64,000 nucleotides of DNA from JABDGZ01 sp964483785 (GTDB taxonomy: Bacteria; Omnitrophota; Gorgyraeia; Zapsychrales; Fredricksoniimonadaceae): assembly GCA_964483785.1 (NCBI GenBank), contig CAZACW010000006.1, positions 1 through 64,000 of the forward strand, written 5' to 3'. A model generated the notes under the pieces. The model was not told the DNA's origin. It was given only the letters and a program-made list of their open reading frames with translations, and searched no databases. Within the stretch, counting starts at the first letter, position 1; each line of letters begins with the position of its first letter. The translations under genes and the position numbers were made by a program. Of the stretch, positions 15,016 through 23,879 are shown piece after piece.

Positions 15016-15149
15016 GGAGAGGTGGGTCGGCTGATGGAAAACGCGGCGACACAACACCTCTCCCTTGTTTGGATGAATTTGAGAAAGTTAGTTTGTGGTA
15101 AGGAGAGGTGGGTCGGCTGATGGAAAACGCGGCGACACAACACCTCTCC
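15016..15149 (+). repeat. tRNA-Ser-linked palindromic repeats D and E (type I)
   Basis: D (15016-15063) and E (15102-15149) are identical to A and B and keep the 86-bp period and the 38-bp type I spacer (starting CTTGTTTGGATG, ending GTTTGTGGTAA). The spacer after E (15150-15187) leads to a tRNA-Ser 5' fragment at 15188, again in 86-bp register. Minus-strand open frames here only reflect the repetition. Confidence 0.85.
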
Positions 15150-15187
15150 CTTGTTTGGATGAATTTGAGAAAGTTAGTTTGTGGTAA

Positions 15188-15226
15188 GGAGAGGTGGCAG
15201 AGTGGTCGAATGAGGCGGTCTTGAAA
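15188..15226 (+). pseudogene. tRNA-Ser 5'-half fragment
   Basis: These 39 bases match the intact tRNA-Ser (16902-16940) from base 1 through the anticodon loop (CTTGAAA) with one mismatch (A for C at base 26), then diverge completely. No 3' half with CCTCTCC follows. It sits in the array position where a palindrome or the tRNA would be expected. This resembles the duplicated half site left when an element integrates in the anticodon loop of a tRNA gene. The following 170 bases (15227-15399) hold no gene; ATGGCT/AGCCAT arms at 15252-15290 are the only other structure I see. Confidence 0.7.
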
Positions 15227-15347
15227 TGACCCAAGCGCTTCGCCGCATTTTATGGCTGGTATGGCTTTTTCGACGAGCAAGTGGAGCCATGAGTATATAA
15301 TTTTGTTAAGCCAAATATCGCTTTTCTGACCGATTCTATCACGTTTC

Positions 15348-15367
15348 TATCACGGTTATATGAGATG
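15348..15367 (+). promoter_or_regulatory. Conserved upstream element TATCACGGTyATATrAGA, copy 2
   Basis: This copy is preceded by a second CTATCACG 12 bases upstream, so the leader of the J-domain gene carries a tandem TATCACG motif. The same motif is found before 12078 and, as TATCACG/TAGCACGG, in the cassette-end region at 16723. Role unknown. Confidence 0.4.
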
Positions 15368-15399
15368 TGTAGTGATATTATTGAGGGTAAAAATTTATT

Positions 15400-16011
15400 G
15401 TGTCGATTGACTATTATAGGGTCTTAAATGTAGACCAAAATGCCACCTTGTTACAAATAAAGCGTGCTTATAGAAAGTTGGCGTTGAGGTGGCATCCTGA
15501 CCGTGTTGATAAGGCTGAAAAAGCCCATGCAGAGAAGGTTTTTAAGGAAATTGTAGATGCATATTATGTATTGGGGCACCCTCAACGACGCAAAGATTAT
15601 GACCAGCAAAGAAAAAATCCATATAATCACCCTAGCCAAGAGTCTGCGTATTCTCAGAATAAGGGTGACCAAATTTATGAAGATTTTATAAAGAAACAAT
15701 CGCAGAATTACGGCTCCTATGAAAATGATTCTATATTTGGCGGGAAAACAGCAAAAGTACTAGCGGTTATTTCAGCCGTTTTGTTTTATTCAGTTTTATA
15801 CTTTAAATTTAAAGTACATCCTTATTGGGTGCACTTTATAAGCCCAGCCTTTCTTTATATCATATTTGAGCCGTTACGAGGCTGGATATGGTATTGTGAA
15901 GATTATTTTTGGGCCTACCCAACAAGTAAAGGCTATGAGTCATTTTTTTTATTCATAAGTTGGGTTATCATATCGGTATCATTATTGGCTGTGATAAAAG
16001 GCATTTTTTAA
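15400..16011 (+). CDS. Membrane-anchored J-domain (DnaJ-like) protein
   Basis: Residues about 3-66 form a J domain (DYYRVLNVDQNATLLQIKRAYRKLALRWHPDRVD) with the invariant HPD at 32-34, which stimulates DnaK ATPase. There is no Gly/Phe-rich, zinc or substrate-binding DnaJ region. Instead a polar Asn/Gln-rich linker leads to two or three hydrophobic segments (about 110-128, 135-150 and 180-203), placing the J domain at the cytoplasmic face of the inner membrane. The start is GTG 15400. It lies between the tRNA-Ser fragment and the MntA/HepT pair. Client unknown. Confidence 0.75.
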   Translation: MSIDYYRVLNVDQNATLLQIKRAYRKLALRWHPDRVDKAEKAHAEKVFKEIVDAYYVLGHPQRRKDYDQQRKNPYNHPSQESAYSQNKGDQIYEDFIKKQSQNYGSYENDSIFGGKTAKVLAVISAVLFYSVLYFKFKVHPYWVHFISPAFLYIIFEPLRGWIWYCEDYFWAYPTSKGYESFFLFISWVIISVSLLAVIKGIF

Positions 16012-16076
16012 ATAAAAAGAAGCAGTATTTGCAGGTAATAAGGGATTTTTAATCCATTTTGCGATATACTTCAACT

Positions 16077-16370
16077 ATGAGTGATTTGGATAAAATAAAG
16101 AAAGCTCTAAAGCAAAATAAACAAACCCTTCAACGGGAATTTAAGGTAAAGGGGTTGGGTATTTTTGGTTCCTATGTCCGTGGCGAACAGAAAAAAAATA
16201 GTGATGTAGATATCTTGGTAGAATTTTCCCAAACACCAGGTTTGTTTGACTATATGAAGGTTGAAAATCGTTTGAGTGCTATTCTTCATAAAAAGGTGGA
16301 TTTGGTCATGAAGGGAGCATTGAAGCCAAGAATAGGAAAAAATGTCATGCAAGAGGTAATTTACGTATGA
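16077..16370 (+). CDS. mntA: MntA-type minimal nucleotidyltransferase antitoxin
   Basis: The 97-residue protein has the MNT signature GIFGSYVRGEQKKNSDVDILVEF: G31-S32 with R35-G36, and the metal-binding Asp pair D43/D45. In characterised MntA/HepT systems this protein transfers AMP groups from ATP to the Tyr of the HepT RX4HXY motif, neutralising the toxin. ATG 16077 is preferred; upstream in-frame codons have no ribosome site. TATACT at 16065-16070 lies only 6 bases before the ATG. It overlaps the toxin gene by ATGA (16367-16370). Confidence 0.88.
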   Translation: MSDLDKIKKALKQNKQTLQREFKVKGLGIFGSYVRGEQKKNSDVDILVEFSQTPGLFDYMKVENRLSAILHKKVDLVMKGALKPRIGKNVMQEVIYV

Positions 16371-16714
16371 TTCGGGAATATAAGGATTTCGTAGCTGATA
16401 TCATAGATGCCATTGACAAAATTGAAACTTTTGTAAAGGGTATGAAGTTTGAGACTTTTGAAAAGGATGTTAAAACAAGTTTTGCCGTGATACGGGCATT
16501 CGAAATAATGGGTGAGGCTGTAGGCAAAATTCCTTCCAGTGTCCGCAATAAACATAAAGGTATTCCTTGGAAAGAAATGGCTGGTATGAGGCATAAGTTA
16601 ATTCACGAGTATTTTGGTGTTAAGCCTCGGGTTGTATGGAAAACAATTAAGCAAGACCTGCCTAAAATCAAACCACATTTGCAAGCTATTTTGAATGATA
16701 TTCCTAAATCATAG
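16367..16714 (+). CDS. hepT: HepT-type HEPN ribonuclease toxin (DUF86)
   Basis: The 115-residue helical protein carries the HEPN catalytic motif RX4HXY as RHKLIHEY (R75, H80, Y82) in the DUF86 context EMAGMRHKLIHEYFGVKPRVVWKTIKQDLPKIKPHLQ. HepT toxins cleave RNA or tRNA. The Tyr that MntA modifies is present, so the pair appears intact. It ends the second cassette, followed by the conserved cassette-end region and repeat G. Confidence 0.88.
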   Translation: MIREYKDFVADIIDAIDKIETFVKGMKFETFEKDVKTSFAVIRAFEIMGEAVGKIPSSVRNKHKGIPWKEMAGMRHKLIHEYFGVKPRVVWKTIKQDLPKIKPHLQAILNDIPKS

Positions 16715-16723
16715 GCTGTATCT

Positions 16724-16815
16724 ATCACGATTTTAGCACGGTTGGGATGTCAGACTTATTAAAAGATGGATGTAGAATTTTTTAAATGTATTAAACTAAT
16801 GCGTTTGCGATATGT
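16724..16815 (+). repeat. Conserved cassette-end region, copy 2
   Basis: Counterpart of 14839-14929: ATCACGATTTTAGCACGGTT at the left end and ATTAAACTAATGCGTTTGCG ending 8 bases before repeat G. It starts 10 bases after the HepT stop. With repeat G and the tRNA it explains most of the gap 16715-17260. Confidence 0.6.
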
Positions 16816-16863
16816 GGAGAGGTGGGTCGACGCATGGAAAATGCAACGACACAACACCTCTCC
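16816..16863 (+). repeat. tRNA-Ser-linked palindromic repeat G (type II)
   Basis: Identical to element C, including the type II 38-bp spacer that follows. Its start is exactly 86 bp before base 1 of the intact tRNA-Ser (16902), so the tRNA gene occupies a repeat position in the array. Confidence 0.85.
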
Positions 16864-16901
16864 TTAATTTGAATATATTTGAAAAAGTTAGTTTGTGGTA
16901 A

Positions 16902-16989
16902 GGAGAGGTGGCAGAGTGGTCGAATGCGGCGGTCTTGAAAACCGTTGCCCCGCAAGGGGCCGTGAGTTCGAATCTCACCCTCTCCGCCA
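16902..16989 (+). tRNA. tRNA-Ser (UGA anticodon)
   Basis: Acceptor arms GGAGAGG (16902-16908) and CCTCTCC (16979-16985) pair fully, followed by discriminator G and an encoded CCA (16987-16989). The anticodon arm is GCGGT-CTTGAAA-ACCGT with TGA in the loop. A long variable arm (TTGCCCCGCAAGGGGCC) and the T arm GTGAG-TTCGAAT-CTCAC identify a type II serine tRNA. It is the intact end of the repeat array. Confidence 0.95.
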
Positions 16990-16997
16990 TTTGTAAG

Positions 16998-17024
16998 CCG
17001 TTGTAACTGTTATGGTTGCAACGG
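16998..17024 (+). terminator. Probable terminator of tRNA-Ser
   Basis: CCGTTGTAAC (16998-17007) and GTTGCAACGG (17015-17024) form a 10-bp stem with one G-T pair and a 7-base loop, 8 bases after the encoded CCA. The downstream sequence is T-rich (ATTTGCTATTTTG), although it has no long T run. Confidence 0.5.
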
Positions 17025-17032
17025 ATTTGCTA

Positions 17033-17084
17033 TTTTGTGCAAATATTTATGTAGTTTTGTGCGTATTATTTTGTTGTTTTGTGC
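17033..17084. repeat. Three TTTTGTGC direct repeats at 22-bp spacing
   Basis: Identical octamers lie at 17033-17040, 17055-17062 and 17077-17084, exactly 22 bp apart, about two helical turns. They lie in the 271-bp gap between tRNA-Ser and the large secreted protein gene. The regular phase suggests a protein-binding array; the protein and purpose are unknown. The remaining 17085-17197 shows no further structure. Confidence 0.55.
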
Positions 17085-17197
17085 ATGAAATAGTGCCTTG
17101 AATTAACCCTTGATTTTTACTCTTTCCGCATCCTTTTTTTGCAATTCCCGCCGGATAAATCTTTAGAAAGCGCTTTCCCAAAATCACCGATACTGCC

Positions 17198-17235
17198 TTG
17201 ACAAAGACTGTTTCATCGGGCATCCTTGATATGGT
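17198..17235 (+). promoter_or_regulatory. Possible promoter of the large secreted protein gene
   Basis: TTGACA (17198-17203) precedes CATCCT at 17 bases or TATGGT (17230-17235) at 26 bases. Neither gives a good -10 at normal spacing, so the exact start is unsure. The strong ribosome site GGAGGAG lies just before ATG 17261. Confidence 0.3.
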
Positions 17236-17260
17236 GCAGTAAAACCTAAGGAGGAGCCCC

Positions 17261-20200
17261 ATGAAATTCGCCCCATTGGTCCGCAAAATTATATGCATTC
17301 ATATTATTGCAGCCTTCGGCCTTTTGTCGGTCTATGTCCCTGAATCCAGGGCCGGTGAAATGGTTAAAGCTTTTATGCCCAAGCCCGGCCGGATGGTGGA
17401 TTTAAGCCCTTCCTTTGTCCCGGCCCACTTGCAAGGCATGATGATCCATCCTGATAATGCCCTGAAATTCGATTTTCTGGTCAATCGGGGCGATGAACAA
17501 TTGGATGATGCCCAGCAAAGAATCGAATATAAGAAGCTGATCAAATATTTCCTGGCTTCACTGACTGTACCTAACCAGGACCAATGGGTCAACCTTTCCC
17601 CTTATGAGCATAACCGCATCATCGCGGATAATTTCGGCAAGACAGAAATGGGCCGTGATCTTCTGCAGCAGGACTACCTGTTAAAACAGATCACCTCTTC
17701 CTTAATGTATCCGGAATCCAATTTGGGCAAGGGTTTTTGGGCCAAGGTTTATGAGCGCGCCTGGAATGAGTTTCATACGACCAATATCCCGGTCAACACC
17801 TTTAATAAGGTATGGATCGTGCCTGACAAGGCCTCGGTCTATGAAAGCAACAATACGGTCTATATTTTGGGTTTTCATTTGAAGGTCATGCTGGAAGAAG
17901 ATTATTTATCCCTGGATAAACACGCCGCTATCGGCGCCCGGCCGAAGGCCAATGATCCGGTCCATACCGTTGCTTCCAAAATCATCCGCAGTGTGATTTT
18001 GCCGGTGCTCGAGAAAGAAGTGAATGAGGGCAAGAATTTCGCTCAATTGCGCCAGGTGATCAGCGGGATGGTGTTGGCCACCTGGTATAAAAAGGCCCTC
18101 AGGCAATCTTTATTAGGCCAGGTTTACGCCAATAAAGCCAAGATCATCGGCGTCAATCAAGCGGATACCAGGCTCAATGACGCCATTTATAGCCAATATC
18201 TCTCCGCCTTTAAAAAAGGCGTTTATAACTATATCAAGGAAGATGAGGACATTTATACCAGGCAATCCATCCCGCGCAAATATTTCGCGGGCGGGGTGGC
18301 TGCTCTTAAGGATGTGAGTGAGCTTAATGGAAGTAATGTGGCCGGACATTTAGGAGATATCAGAAGGGCTTTGGCTGAGGGCACGGATCTGGCCCAGGTG
18401 GCTGTGGATTTACAGCCGGAAAAAGCCAATGCGGCCATGAATTCCTTTCTATTTCTGTTGCATAGCCATGCATCTTTAGTGGCGCTTTTGCCGTTTTTGG
18501 TGGCTAATGGGTGGCAAAAAAGCAAAGGCCGGGCCTCTGTCAATTTAACAGAATTTTTTAAGAATACGCCTGTAGCAGATGGACCTGATGGCCGGGGAAG
18601 TGTCATCGCCATTCAACGCCCGAAAGATTTTAACATTCCTGAAGAACGATGGAAAAATATTTATCGTGCCATGATTGAATTATCATCTTCAGGTAAGGTC
18701 ACTTATGGTCCTGAAGAAATCAAACTGGAATCAGATTTATCTAAAGAAGAGATGGAGAAAGCTTTAAAGGAATTCAGCAATGATCTTGCCATGTTTTCGG
18801 CGGACCAGATCCTTGATTACATTGCATTTTTCGTCATTATAGTAGGTTCAGCCATGTATTTCAGCAGACAATTTTCTGAGAATCAACCAAGCGGCAATGA
18901 CATCGTCATAGATTTAAATAAATATTTTTCCAATAATATCAAGGTAATCTNNNNNNNNNNTTTGCTGAATCACACAAAGGGCAATTACATGGCATATGAA
19001 TTTAATAAAATATTTTCCATAAAATACCAGATCAACTCCGGGAATCGGGTAAAGCATATTCTCTTTGAAAAGCCCAAAGATTTTGAAATCACGCCCAGAG
19101 CCTGGCGCCAGATCAAGCGAACTGTACGGGCCCTGCTCCCTGAAATGCCGCAGAATACTGAGGATATAGATTTTACGACCAATCGGCCGGTAGCAGAAGT
19201 TCAGGCCTTGATTGAAGGAGCCTCTGCCAAAGGAAAACCGTTTGATAGAAATATGCTGGGTTTCAATCGGCCTACCGGCATCTGGACCATGGGAGCTGTT
19301 TTGATCTTTTTGGGACTTACGGTTACGTCTGACCCGATAGTTTCTCTCAACTCCGAAGCCCATTCCCTCAATATTTGGACACCGCCATTTATTGGTTCTG
19401 ATATTGGCAATGGCAGTGAAGTGACAATCCGAGAGGATTTGAAATTAGATAGGCGGGGCATTGTGACTTTTGCAGGACAACATAATGGTAAATTAATAAG
19501 ATTAAACGTGGTTAGAAAAGATGATCTGACGAACTGGATCGGAAATTTTCTTTTAAATTATCCTGACCGGCAGGAAATTGTAACGGATCTCAGGGTGCAT
19601 GGATATATGGATTTGAAAGGAGAGGTAAGCCCTCTCATTCTGTCAGAAGGGCCTTCTGATCAACGTTTAGCACAAAGAACACGCAATTCCATTTTACATT
19701 TCAGCCTGATCCAGGGCAATAGATCTTATCTAGTTGATGGAAATGAGGCCATGTTAGGCACTGTTTTTGCTGACACACAGCGAGGGCGAGTGATAGAACA
19801 AGCTCTCATAAATTTTGTGGGACAAGAAAGGGGTCATTCAAGCAACTTATCCAACGTTTCGAATGGCTATGATGTTAAAGCAGATGGCCATAGCGGGTCG
19901 CTGGTGACGCTTTCAGAGCCGGCGGATATTACGGCCGATATGCAAAGAATGTTTGGTGTCAGTCGAGCCCCTGATGGATCGATGAGAATTGGGTTGCCTG
20001 AAATGGCCCCTCAACAGGCATCAGATGTTTTAAGAAGTATTTTTGAGGCATCTCAGGGTCTGTCATGGAAAAGTAGAGAAAACGGAATAAAAGAGATTGG
20101 TTTACATGGCATTCGTGAAACTATTGATGACAAAGCAGGAACCATTCTCATCAAAATACCAAATGCAAATGCCGCCATGCTCACCAATTCCCAATCCCTT

Positions 20201-21418
20201 GTACAGAGAATTGCGCAGAAAATCTTTGGAGAAAGGGTTGATATCAGCTCTCATCCTTTAGCTCAAGAAATGCAGATTAGTATATCTAAGAATATGAGGC
20301 AGCATATCCTGGGTTATGGTGTAGTCATTTTATTTGCGCTTGCCATGGTCGAAACTGTATTGCCCATAAAGTATACTACGGCTGACCATGTGTTCGCCGT
20401 TGCCTTTATGGCGGTGTTATATGCAGTCGGAGCCTCTTTTATAAGATCCCAAATTATGCATCAACGTTATCCTTCCAGGGATTTTGTGCGGGGATTGCAC
20501 GATGATGATGGGGTAATTTATAGAGGAAAAAGTGTCCCAGATTGGGAGCTTGCCAGGATTATCAGCAAATATTCGGATGAGACCAATTGGAATCAGTTTT
20601 TGCTCCTTAACGCTTATAGCGGCGAAACTTTTGTTGTGAGATTGTTGTCCAGGCTGAACAATGAACAATTAAGAACGATCAGGGCAATAAGGGAAGAAAG
20701 TGGGTTTATAGGTTTGCTTAAAAAGGCGGCTGTCAATAAACTCGGGGCAGAGAGTCTCACAAATTTCAATGAAGGATTGGAGATTATTGTCAAAAAACCG
20801 ACTATAACCTATTCGGTCGAAGGTGCCGGCGGAAAAATGTCAGATCAACAGGCTCATGCGCTGGCAGCTCAAACGGTTGAAGCACTCCATAAAATTCTAA
20901 AGCCAGCTGAAAACCCGACCCATATCGTGACGCTTTCTACTCCGTATCCAGGAATGCTGGATGATGAACAGATGGAAGCTGCCCGTATGGAATTAGTCTG
21001 GTATTTTGATAATAATGAGGTGCAAAGAGTGGCAGAGGGAGTTTTGCGATTTGAAACAAAATTATCGGAAAATGAAATTCGAGCAAGACTGCAGCATATT
21101 GTCAGGCATGTGGGGATGGAATACCCGCCGCTCTGGTTTGCAAATGGAACAGTGCCAATCTTTAAATTTTCATCTGGCGCAACGGCTCGTACAGGTGATG
21201 CTGCCATGCCCGGCGGTATCGATGTCAACGCAGACCATATGAATTTCACGGATTTAAAACAGGGCGGCAAGGGCGTGTCCATGGCATTTAACCCTAAGGA
21301 CATGGCCCAGCTTGGCCAATTGACAGGTTTTGATCCTCAGATTTTGGGGATCCAAAACCTCAAGGCAGTGCCTATTTTAAGCGAATTGCGTCAAAAGCTC
21401 CAAGAAAGCGGAGTATAA
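17261..21418 (+). CDS. Very large secreted protein with GGIDxNA C-terminal domain (crosses an assembly gap)
   Basis: The protein (1385 residues as read through ten N) starts with a signal peptide (about 1-31, cleavage near SRAGE). The N-terminal domain (about 40-340: MVDLSPSFVPAHLQGMMIHPDN, QWVNLSPYEHNRI, MGRDLLQQDYLLKQITSSLMYPE, FNKVWIVPDKA, HLKVMLEEDYL) is shared with 60859-63360. The middle contains two related units with RPKDFNIPEERWKNIYRAM and KPKDFEITPRAWRQIKRTV plus several hydrophobic segments (about 525-545, 650-665, 1025-1065). The last 70 residues hold MPGGIDVNADHMNF, also shared. No enzyme motif recognised. Strong ribosome site GGAGGAG. Frame continuity across the gap at 18951-18960 is not assured. 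Confidence 0.7.
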   Translation: MKFAPLVRKIICIHIIAAFGLLSVYVPESRAGEMVKAFMPKPGRMVDLSPSFVPAHLQGMMIHPDNALKFDFLVNRGDEQLDDAQQRIEYKKLIKYFLASLTVPNQDQWVNLSPYEHNRIIADNFGKTEMGRDLLQQDYLLKQITSSLMYPESNLGKGFWAKVYERAWNEFHTTNIPVNTFNKVWIVPDKASVYESNNTVYILGFHLKVMLEEDYLSLDKHAAIGARPKANDPVHTVASKIIRSVILPVLEKEVNEGKNFAQLRQVISGMVLATWYKKALRQSLLGQVYANKAKIIGVNQADTRLNDAIYSQYLSAFKKGVYNYIKEDEDIYTRQSIPRKYFAGGVAALKDVSELNGSNVAGHLGDIRRALAEGTDLAQVAVDLQPEKANAAMNSFLFLLHSHASLVALLPFLVANGWQKSKGRASVNLTEFFKNTPVADGPDGRGSVIAIQRPKDFNIPEERWKNIYRAMIELSSSGKVTYGPEEIKLESDLSKEEMEKALKEFSNDLAMFSADQILDYIAFFVIIVGSAMYFSRQFSENQPSGNDIVIDLNKYFSNNIKVIXXXXLLNHTKGNYMAYEFNKIFSIKYQINSGNRVKHILFEKPKDFEITPRAWRQIKRTVRALLPEMPQNTEDIDFTTNRPVAEVQALIEGASAKGKPFDRNMLGFNRPTGIWTMGAVLIFLGLTVTSDPIVSLNSEAHSLNIWTPPFIGSDIGNGSEVTIREDLKLDRRGIVTFAGQHNGKLIRLNVVRKDDLTNWIGNFLLNYPDRQEIVTDLRVHGYMDLKGEVSPLILSEGPSDQRLAQRTRNSILHFSLIQGNRSYLVDGNEAMLGTVFADTQRGRVIEQALINFVGQERGHSSNLSNVSNGYDVKADGHSGSLVTLSEPADITADMQRMFGVSRAPDGSMRIGLPEMAPQQASDVLRSIFEASQGLSWKSRENGIKEIGLHGIRETIDDKAGTILIKIPNANAAMLTNSQSLVQRIAQKIFGERVDISSHPLAQEMQISISKNMRQHILGYGVVILFALAMVETVLPIKYTTADHVFAVAFMAVLYAVGASFIRSQIMHQRYPSRDFVRGLHDDDGVIYRGKSVPDWELARIISKYSDETNWNQFLLLNAYSGETFVVRLLSRLNNEQLRTIRAIREESGFIGLLKKAAVNKLGAESLTNFNEGLEIIVKKPTITYSVEGAGGKMSDQQAHALAAQTVEALHKILKPAENPTHIVTLSTPYPGMLDDEQMEAARMELVWYFDNNEVQRVAEGVLRFETKLSENEIRARLQHIVRHVGMEYPPLWFANGTVPIFKFSSGATARTGDAAMPGGIDVNADHMNFTDLKQGGKGVSMAFNPKDMAQLGQLTGFDPQILGIQNLKAVPILSELRQKLQESGV
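18951..18960. other. Assembly gap (10 N)
   Basis: Ten unresolved bases lie inside the large secreted protein gene. Both flanks are coding in frames that agree if the gap is exactly 10 bases, but ten N may be a placeholder. The flanks encode the two related RPKDF-type units, so a collapsed or missing repeat here is plausible. Confidence 0.95.
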
Positions 21419-21467
21419 GCCGCGAAAATCTGCCTTATCCTTAAGATTTTTTTCAAACACTTCCCCA

Positions 21468-21489
21468 ATACTTTCAGTATCTTTTTTTT
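21468..21489 (+). terminator. Probable rho-independent terminator
   Basis: ATACT (21468-21472) and AGTAT (21476-21480) form a short stem around TTC, followed by C and eight T. A weaker AT hairpin (AAAATCT 21425-21431 / AGATTTT 21444-21450, then TTT) lies upstream. Together they would separate the secreted protein gene from hppA. Confidence 0.45.
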
Positions 21490-21551
21490 AAATCCGTGGT
21501 AATATTTTACGGGTCAAACATCCTATTTACTTTTAATTTTAGAGAAATGAA

Positions 21552-23870
<2,319 letters not shown>

Positions 23871-23879
23871 ATATCCGGC

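Noticed and set aside
13874..15280. Minus-strand proteins beginning MLCRRVFHQPTHLS and similar
   Set aside because: They are translations of the tandem non-coding repeats; the repeated peptide only reflects repeated DNA and no ribosome sites are seen.
13932..16863. Possible CRISPR array (regularly spaced palindromic repeats)
   Set aside because: The 38-bp spacers are nearly identical to each other, there are few units, the array is broken by genes, and no cas genes are present. The repeats match tRNA-Ser ends.
13932..16863. Possible integron attC sites
   Set aside because: The palindromes lack the GTTRRRY/RYYYAAC core sites, no integron integrase is in the window, and cassettes hold more than one gene in the same direction with their own promoters. 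A looser analogy is kept as a finding.
16796..16990. Minus-strand protein MAERVRFELTAPCGATV
   Set aside because: It is the antisense of tRNA-Ser, a well-known false gene.
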